A program made the translations under genes and the position numbers. The notes beneath the pieces were generated by a model that saw only the letters and a program-made list of their open reading frames with translations, did not search any database and was not told the DNA's origin. Shown here one piece after another: positions 59,773 through 64,000 of a stretch of DNA of 64,000 nucleotides. How positions within the stretch are numbered: position 1 is the stretch's first letter; every line of letters begins with the position of its first letter. The stretch comes from Dehalococcoidia bacterium (GTDB lineage: Bacteria; Chloroflexota; Dehalococcoidia; Dehalococcoidales; Fen-1064), in the NCBI GenBank assembly GCA_011170375.1, contig DUEV01000005.1:168231-232230 (forward strand). Direction: 5' to 3'.

Positions 59773-61086
59773 TTGACTAAGATTGCTTTCATCGGTGCCG
59801 GAAGTGTTGTCTTCGCCACGAACCTTCTCTTTGATATTCTCTCATTTCGCCAACTCGGGGACGTTACCATCTCCTTGATGGACATCGATTCCCGAAAACT
59901 GGATATGATAAGAAAATTAGCCCATCGAGTGATTGCCCAGGAGAAACTGAAAGCTGATATAGAGACCACACTTGAGCGTAGGGATGCCCTCCGGGGCGCC
60001 GATTTTGTTATTACTATGTTTCAGGTTGGTGGCTTGGCTGCTTTTGAGTCTGATATTAACATCCCGCTAAAATATCGCGTGAAACAGGCGGTAGGAGATA
60101 CTATTGGCCCAGGTGGTGTTTTTCGTTTCTTGAGAACAGCCCCGGTTCTCAGGTCGATTGCAGAGGATATGGACGAACTTTGCCCCAACGTACTCTGGAT
60201 AAACTACGTCAATCCCATGGCAATGAACTGCTGGTATATCAACAGGATTTCAGGTATTAAAAACGTCGGGCTATGTCATAGTGTACAGGGCACTTCTGCC
60301 ATGCTGGCAAGGAGAATTGGTGCATCAATTGATGAAATTTCTTTTGTCTGCGCCGGCATTAACCATATGGCCTGGTTTTTAGAGTATAAATGGAAGGGTG
60401 AGGACGCTTATCCCCTGATAAGAGCGAGATGCGAAGACTCCGAGGTCTACAAACGTGATGTTGCCAGAATCGAAATCCTCAAGGCCTTTGGCTACTATGT
60501 TACCGAGTCCAGTTATCATATGTCGGAATATGTCCCCTTTTTCCGAAAGTCAGATGATTGGATAAAGCTGATTCACCGTGATGCTAACTGGAACGATAAA
60601 GAGGTATATGATGGCATGGTGCTGCAGCTCTACAGGGACCAGGAGGGGGAGTTCGAACGAAGGATAGAGAGACTGCTAAACGAGGAGCATCTCGAACTCA
60701 CACGAAGCGATGAGTATGGTGCCTTCATTATCCACTCGATGGTGACCGACAGCCCTACGATAATTCATGGGAATGTAGAGAACAAGGGATTAATCACCAA
60801 TTTATCAGAAGGTTGTTGTGTTGAGGTGCCCTGTCTTGTCGACCGGAATGGCATTAGACCCAGACATGTCGGTTCTCTCCCTGCTCAGCTTGCTGCGCTT
60901 AATCTGAGCAATATCAATGTTCAGGCACTGGCTGTGGAAGCAGCTATTACTGGTAAGAAAGACGCTGTTTACCAGGCTATTATGATAGACCCACTCACTT
61001 CTGCGGTTTTGACACTCCCTGAGATACATGATATGGTCAGCGAGATGTTTGAGGCTGAGAAGGAATGGTTACCACAGTTCGATTAA
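59773..61086 (+). CDS. Family 4 glycosidase (alpha-galactosidase type)
   Basis: GH4 enzymes use NAD+ and Mn2+ to cleave glycosides through a redox step. The 437-aa product has the Rossmann motif MTKIAFIGAGSVVFATNLLF at the start, LWINYVNPMAMNCWYINRIS near residue 143, the metal-binding CHSVQGTSAMLARRIG near residue 172, and FVCAGINHMAWFLEYKWKGE near residue 195. CHSVQGT and GINHMAWF are the forms seen in MelA-like alpha-galactosidases. It starts with TTG at 59773 after GGGAGG. A GH1 gene and galactokinase follow in the same direction, consistent with galactoside catabolism. Confidence 0.92.
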   Translation: MTKIAFIGAGSVVFATNLLFDILSFRQLGDVTISLMDIDSRKLDMIRKLAHRVIAQEKLKADIETTLERRDALRGADFVITMFQVGGLAAFESDINIPLKYRVKQAVGDTIGPGGVFRFLRTAPVLRSIAEDMDELCPNVLWINYVNPMAMNCWYINRISGIKNVGLCHSVQGTSAMLARRIGASIDEISFVCAGINHMAWFLEYKWKGEDAYPLIRARCEDSEVYKRDVARIEILKAFGYYVTESSYHMSEYVPFFRKSDDWIKLIHRDANWNDKEVYDGMVLQLYRDQEGEFERRIERLLNEEHLELTRSDEYGAFIIHSMVTDSPTIIHGNVENKGLITNLSEGCCVEVPCLVDRNGIRPRHVGSLPAQLAALNLSNINVQALAVEAAITGKKDAVYQAIMIDPLTSAVLTLPEIHDMVSEMFEAEKEWLPQFD

Positions 61087-61155
61087 GGGGAATATCGGTT
61101 CTGTCTCCACTCCGAATGAGTGCATAATACTGATAAGTCAATCAGGAGGTCTGTC

Positions 61156-62508
61156 ATGAGCTTTCCGAATGATTTTACGTGGGGTGCCGCCACCGCAAGC
61201 TATCAGATTGAGGGTGGTGCCTACGAAGATGGTAAGGGACTATCGGTCTGGGACACATTCTGCCAGCAGCCAGGGAAGATTTGGGGAGGCAATACTGGGG
61301 ATGTTGCCTGTGACCATTATCATCGTTATCAGGAAGATGCCCGGTTGATGAAGGAGCTGGGGCTAAAGGCCTACCGTTTTTCGGTCTCTTGGCCGCGAGT
61401 TCTGCCGGAGGGCATCGGGGTGGTCAATGAGAAAGGACTCGATTTTTATGACCGGCTGGTGGATGCGTTACTGGAGAATGGCATAGAGCCGTGGCTGACG
61501 CTATTTCACTGGGACTACCCCCAATCCCTTTTCCAAAAAGGTGGTTGGCTCAACCGAGATAGCTCGGACTGGTTTGCCGAATATACTGGTGTCGTTGTCG
61601 ATAAACTCTCCGACCGCGTTTCTCACTGGATGACAATGAATGAGCCCCAGGTTTTCATTACAATCGGGCATCAGAGTGGATATCACGCACCAGGATTCAA
61701 TCTTGATTTCTCGGAAGTCCTGGTAGCCGCCCACAATACCCTGCTGGCACACGGCAAGGCAGTACAGGTTATCCGCGCTCACGCCAGGACCAGGCCGAAT
61801 GTCGGTGCGGTACACGCGACCAGCATATATTTCCCGGATACAGAAGCACAGGCAGACATCGAGGCCGCCCGAAATCGGATGTTTTCTGTGCGGGAGAAGA
61901 ACTGCTGGAGCAACACCTGGTTCGCTGACCCCATGATACTGGGCGGGTATCCAGAGGATGGCCTGCGGCTCTTCGGGAGTGACCTGCCTGAGATTCCCGA
62001 CGGTGACATGGAGACTATCTGCCAACCGCTTGATTTCTACGGACTGAACAACTACGAGGGGCGGGCTGTTCGCGCTGCTGGTGATGGTGGTGCCGAAATT
62101 GTTAAGAGGCCTGATGGCCCACCGCTGACGACCATGGAGTGGCAGGTGACGCCACGAGGCTATTACTGGGGCCCTCGATTTCTCTTTGAGCGGTACAGGC
62201 TACCCATTGTCGTCACTGAGAACGGGATGGCAAATTGTGACTGGGTCCATCGTGATGGTATGGTGCATGACCCACAGCGCATTGACTACCTGGCTCGCTA
62301 CCTCGGTGAGCTGAGCCGGGCTATTGAAGAAGGTGTTGTTGTTAAGGGCTATTTCGTGTGGACCCTGATGGACAATTTCGAGTGGGCGTTCGGCTACCGG
62401 CAGCGCTTCGGGATAGTACACGTCGACTATGCTACCCAAAAGCGCACCCCTAAAGACTCAGCGTACTGGTATAAGGACGTGATAGCCTCCAATGGTAGTA
62501 TCCTTTGA
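61156..62508 (+). CDS. Family 1 glycosidase (beta-glucosidase/beta-galactosidase)
   Basis: The 450-aa GH1 enzyme begins MSFPNDFTWGAATASYQIEG, has the acid/base glutamate in HWMTMNEPQVFITIGHQSGY near residue 160, and the nucleophile in YRLPIVVTENGMANCDWVHR near residue 350. DNFEWAFGYRQRFGIVHVDY near residue 410 is the conserved C-terminal block. No signal peptide is present, so it probably acts in the cytoplasm on imported glycosides. AGGAGG lies eight bases before the ATG at 61156; the track start at 61120 is upstream of that site. Glucosidase or galactosidase specificity cannot be told by eye, but a galactokinase follows within 15 nt. Confidence 0.95.
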   Translation: MSFPNDFTWGAATASYQIEGGAYEDGKGLSVWDTFCQQPGKIWGGNTGDVACDHYHRYQEDARLMKELGLKAYRFSVSWPRVLPEGIGVVNEKGLDFYDRLVDALLENGIEPWLTLFHWDYPQSLFQKGGWLNRDSSDWFAEYTGVVVDKLSDRVSHWMTMNEPQVFITIGHQSGYHAPGFNLDFSEVLVAAHNTLLAHGKAVQVIRAHARTRPNVGAVHATSIYFPDTEAQADIEAARNRMFSVREKNCWSNTWFADPMILGGYPEDGLRLFGSDLPEIPDGDMETICQPLDFYGLNNYEGRAVRAAGDGGAEIVKRPDGPPLTTMEWQVTPRGYYWGPRFLFERYRLPIVVTENGMANCDWVHRDGMVHDPQRIDYLARYLGELSRAIEEGVVVKGYFVWTLMDNFEWAFGYRQRFGIVHVDYATQKRTPKDSAYWYKDVIASNGSIL

Positions 62509-62523
62509 ACAAAGGGTGGCAGG

Positions 62524-63711
62524 ATTACGGAGCTAGCCACAAGGGTAATCAATTCGTTCGAGCAGACCTGGTTTAAGTTTCCCGATGTAGTAAGTATCGC
62601 ACCAGGGAGGGTCAACCTCATCGGCGAACACACCGACTACACCGGTGGATTTGTCCTGCCGGTAGCGATTGACCGGCACATCGTTCTCGCCGCCGCAAGA
62701 ACAGGTAATTCTGAGATTGCTGGTCATTCCATTAATTTTGATGAAGAAGCCAGCTGCCAGGCCGGAGATTACGATTCGGAGCATCCATTAGTTTGGTTTC
62801 ACTACATCATGGGGGTGTTATCTGAGCTTGAACGTGCTGGCTATCCCGTACCCGGATTCTGCTTCTCAGTAGGCGGTGATATTCCCATCGGTGCCGGGCT
62901 TGGCTCCTCGGCGGCGCTCGAAATGGCCGTGCTGACCGCCATGGAAGGGCTGCTGGGGTATAAGATGGGCGATAAAGAAGTAGCCCTTCTCTGTCAGAGG
63001 GCAGAAAATGATTTTGTGGGCGTGAGCTGCGGGATTATGGACCAGTTCATTTCGAGGATGGGACGCCGTGACCAGGCACTTCTAATTGATTGTACCAACC
63101 TGTCGTCGGAACTGGTGCCCGCTAATCTACCCAGATACTCGTGGCTGGTAATTGATTCAGGTAAGAGACGGGGACTGGTGGACTCAGAATATAACCGGAG
63201 ACGCCAGGAATGTGAGGAAGCAATTCGCCTGGCCAGTACGCAATTCACTGGTAGAGTAATCAGGAACCTGAGGGATGTCTCTGTGACTGACCTTCCTGAA
63301 TTGAAAAAGGTCTGTGACGATACAGTCTACAAGAGATTGAGGCATGTGGTTACTGAGAACGCACGCGTCCTTGCCGCAGTAGCTGCCCTTCGCGAAGTAG
63401 ATGCGGACAGGGTAGGTCAACTCCTCTGTGAATCACACCAGAGCCTTAGGGATGATGTTGAGGTGTCGTGTGTGGAGATTGACAGCCTGGTCGAGGTCTT
63501 GTCTGGCATGGCGGGTGTTGCAGGAGCGCGGCTCACCGGTGCGGGTTTTGGTGGGTCACTCATAGCTCTTGTTAATACAGATGCCGTCTCAAGCGTTGAG
63601 GTGGAAATTGAGAGGTACAGTCAGGCTGTGGGTATTGGTAGAGAAGCAGAATTACGGGTTTTTCGTGTACAGATAGTCGATGGTGTCCGGCTTCTCAAGG
63701 TAAACGGGTAA
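62524..63711 (+). CDS. galK: Galactokinase with apparent AUU start codon
   Basis: The track lists only 300 aa from the ATG at 62809. The same frame upstream encodes TELATRVINSFEQTWFKFPD followed by VVSIAPGRVNLIGEHTDYTG and GFVLPVAIDRHI, the galactokinase signature, then joins MGVLSELERAGYPVPGF and GGDIPIGAGLGSSAALEMAV. The frame opens after the GH1 TGA and has no ATG, GTG or TTG before the signature. The codon exactly where MTELA would start is ATT (62524), behind AAAGGGTGGCAGG. The full product would be 395 aa, the normal length. GalK phosphorylates galactose. Either AUU initiates translation or the start was lost by mutation. Confidence 0.87.
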   Translation: MTELATRVINSFEQTWFKFPDVVSIAPGRVNLIGEHTDYTGGFVLPVAIDRHIVLAAARTGNSEIAGHSINFDEEASCQAGDYDSEHPLVWFHYIMGVLSELERAGYPVPGFCFSVGGDIPIGAGLGSSAALEMAVLTAMEGLLGYKMGDKEVALLCQRAENDFVGVSCGIMDQFISRMGRRDQALLIDCTNLSSELVPANLPRYSWLVIDSGKRRGLVDSEYNRRRQECEEAIRLASTQFTGRVIRNLRDVSVTDLPELKKVCDDTVYKRLRHVVTENARVLAAVAALREVDADRVGQLLCESHQSLRDDVEVSCVEIDSLVEVLSGMAGVAGARLTGAGFGGSLIALVNTDAVSSVEVEIERYSQAVGIGREAELRVFRVQIVDGVRLLKVNG

Positions 63712-64000
63712 AGAGTGCGTGTGCCTAGCCCGTGGTACATTCAGTGACTAACTTGGTTGAGTGAACATGTACACTGCGTATGATGCCCGGATGAGTCCCA
63801 AATCGCAGCCAGCGGTCAAATTCGAACCTCCAACTAGCGGTTTACGAATCGCAATTCTGAAGAACAACCCGAAGAAAATAGATAAAGTTGTGCCTTATTT
63901 GAATTCGTAAGTTAGTCTGCTAGCGATAGAAATGCTATAGAATATTGGAGGGTCTAGCGTATTTTGTCGGCAGGATGTCGGTGGAAGACCGTAGTATATA
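63712..64000. other. Gene-free end of the window
   Basis: No convincing gene is visible in the last 289 nt. A 47-codon frame from 63767 (MYTAYDARMSPKSQPA and on) lacks a clear ribosome site and looks like chance. TTACGAAT (63841) and ATTCGTAA (63903) form a widely spaced inverted repeat. The sequence is more AT-rich than the galactoside operon. Confidence 0.4.

Noticed and set aside
63800-63840. tRNA-like sequence GGAGGTTCGAATTTGACC on the minus strand
   Set aside because: The TTCGAAT loop is present but the 3' side of the T-stem (TTGAC) does not pair with GGAGG, and no acceptor or anticodon arms fit.
1-64000. Genome-wide reassignment of UAG to an amino acid
   Set aside because: Most intact genes in the window, including moaA, moaC, nuoN, tupA and the two-domain enzymes, end in TAG at the expected length, so UAG terminates normally here.

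Overview
The window is about 64 kb of gene-dense bacterial chromosome with no rRNA, tRNA, CRISPR array, insertion sequence or phage genes that I could see. The gene content suggests a strictly or largely anaerobic member of the Chloroflexota, most likely Dehalococcoidia-like. The pointers are an 11-subunit complex I locus (nuoABCDHIJKLMN) without nuoEFG, a HerA/NurA pair, a bifunctional phosphoglucose/phosphomannose isomerase, a tungstate-type ABC transporter, rubrerythrin and an archaeal-type riboflavin kinase. This placement is inference from gene content; no marker was compared with a database.

Layout. 1-10078: NAD kinase (cut by the window edge), a stand-alone pyruvate-kinase C-terminal domain, then genes for molybdenum/tungsten cofactor and metal supply (moaB, moaC, moaA, tupABC) mixed with a broken GNAT gene, a YkgJ-type protein, a DinB-fold protein and a crotonase. 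The tup operon has a consensus promoter and a structured leader of about 285 nt that looks like a Moco/Tuco riboswitch, with a 30-codon His-rich ORF inside it. An interrupted rmuC follows. 10079-12790: a palindromic repeat cluster, a cupin/GNAT pair and an alpha-toroid protein. 12791-23231: the nuo operon, transcribed leftward, with two embedded 64-aa ORFs. 23364-28176: a tRNA nucleotidyltransferase/HD protein, secD, secF and a cation efflux protein, all rightward. 28178-32550: a LysE exporter, nurA, a lipoprotein, a cyclic-nucleotide-binding protein, an interrupted MazG-like gene, a tiny Lys-rich ORF and a HAS-barrel-like protein. 32641-36767: an AT-richer catabolic patch (carboxylesterase, MmgE/PrpD, SDR). 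36980-44277: transglutaminase-like, GNAT, DUF6886-like, herA, methyltransferase, GNAT, rsmA, ispE, rubrerythrin. 44316-53866: lipoprotein, GNAT, a second tRNA nucleotidyltransferase, MATE exporter, ABC-2 exporter, P-loop kinase-like protein, dCMP deaminase, riboflavin kinase, dCTP deaminase/dUTPase, PGI/PMI and a small membrane protein. 54020-57403: a norQ/norD-type MoxR-VWA pair. 57584-63711: sirtuin, MBL-fold protein, and a galactoside operon (GH4, GH1, galactokinase). The last 289 nt hold nothing I can name.

The strangest feature is a scatter of genes whose reading frames are intact except at one codon. Three genes (GNAT at 1889, rmuC at 9125, MazG-like at 31330) each carry exactly one in-frame TAG. 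Two others (galactokinase at 62524, carboxylesterase at 32641) have full-length conserved N-termini but no ATG/GTG/TTG start, only ATT or ATA placed behind a Shine-Dalgarno-like sequence. TAG is also the commonest normal stop here, so genome-wide reassignment is excluded. Nonsense mutation, local readthrough or reinitiation, or consensus errors remain possible.
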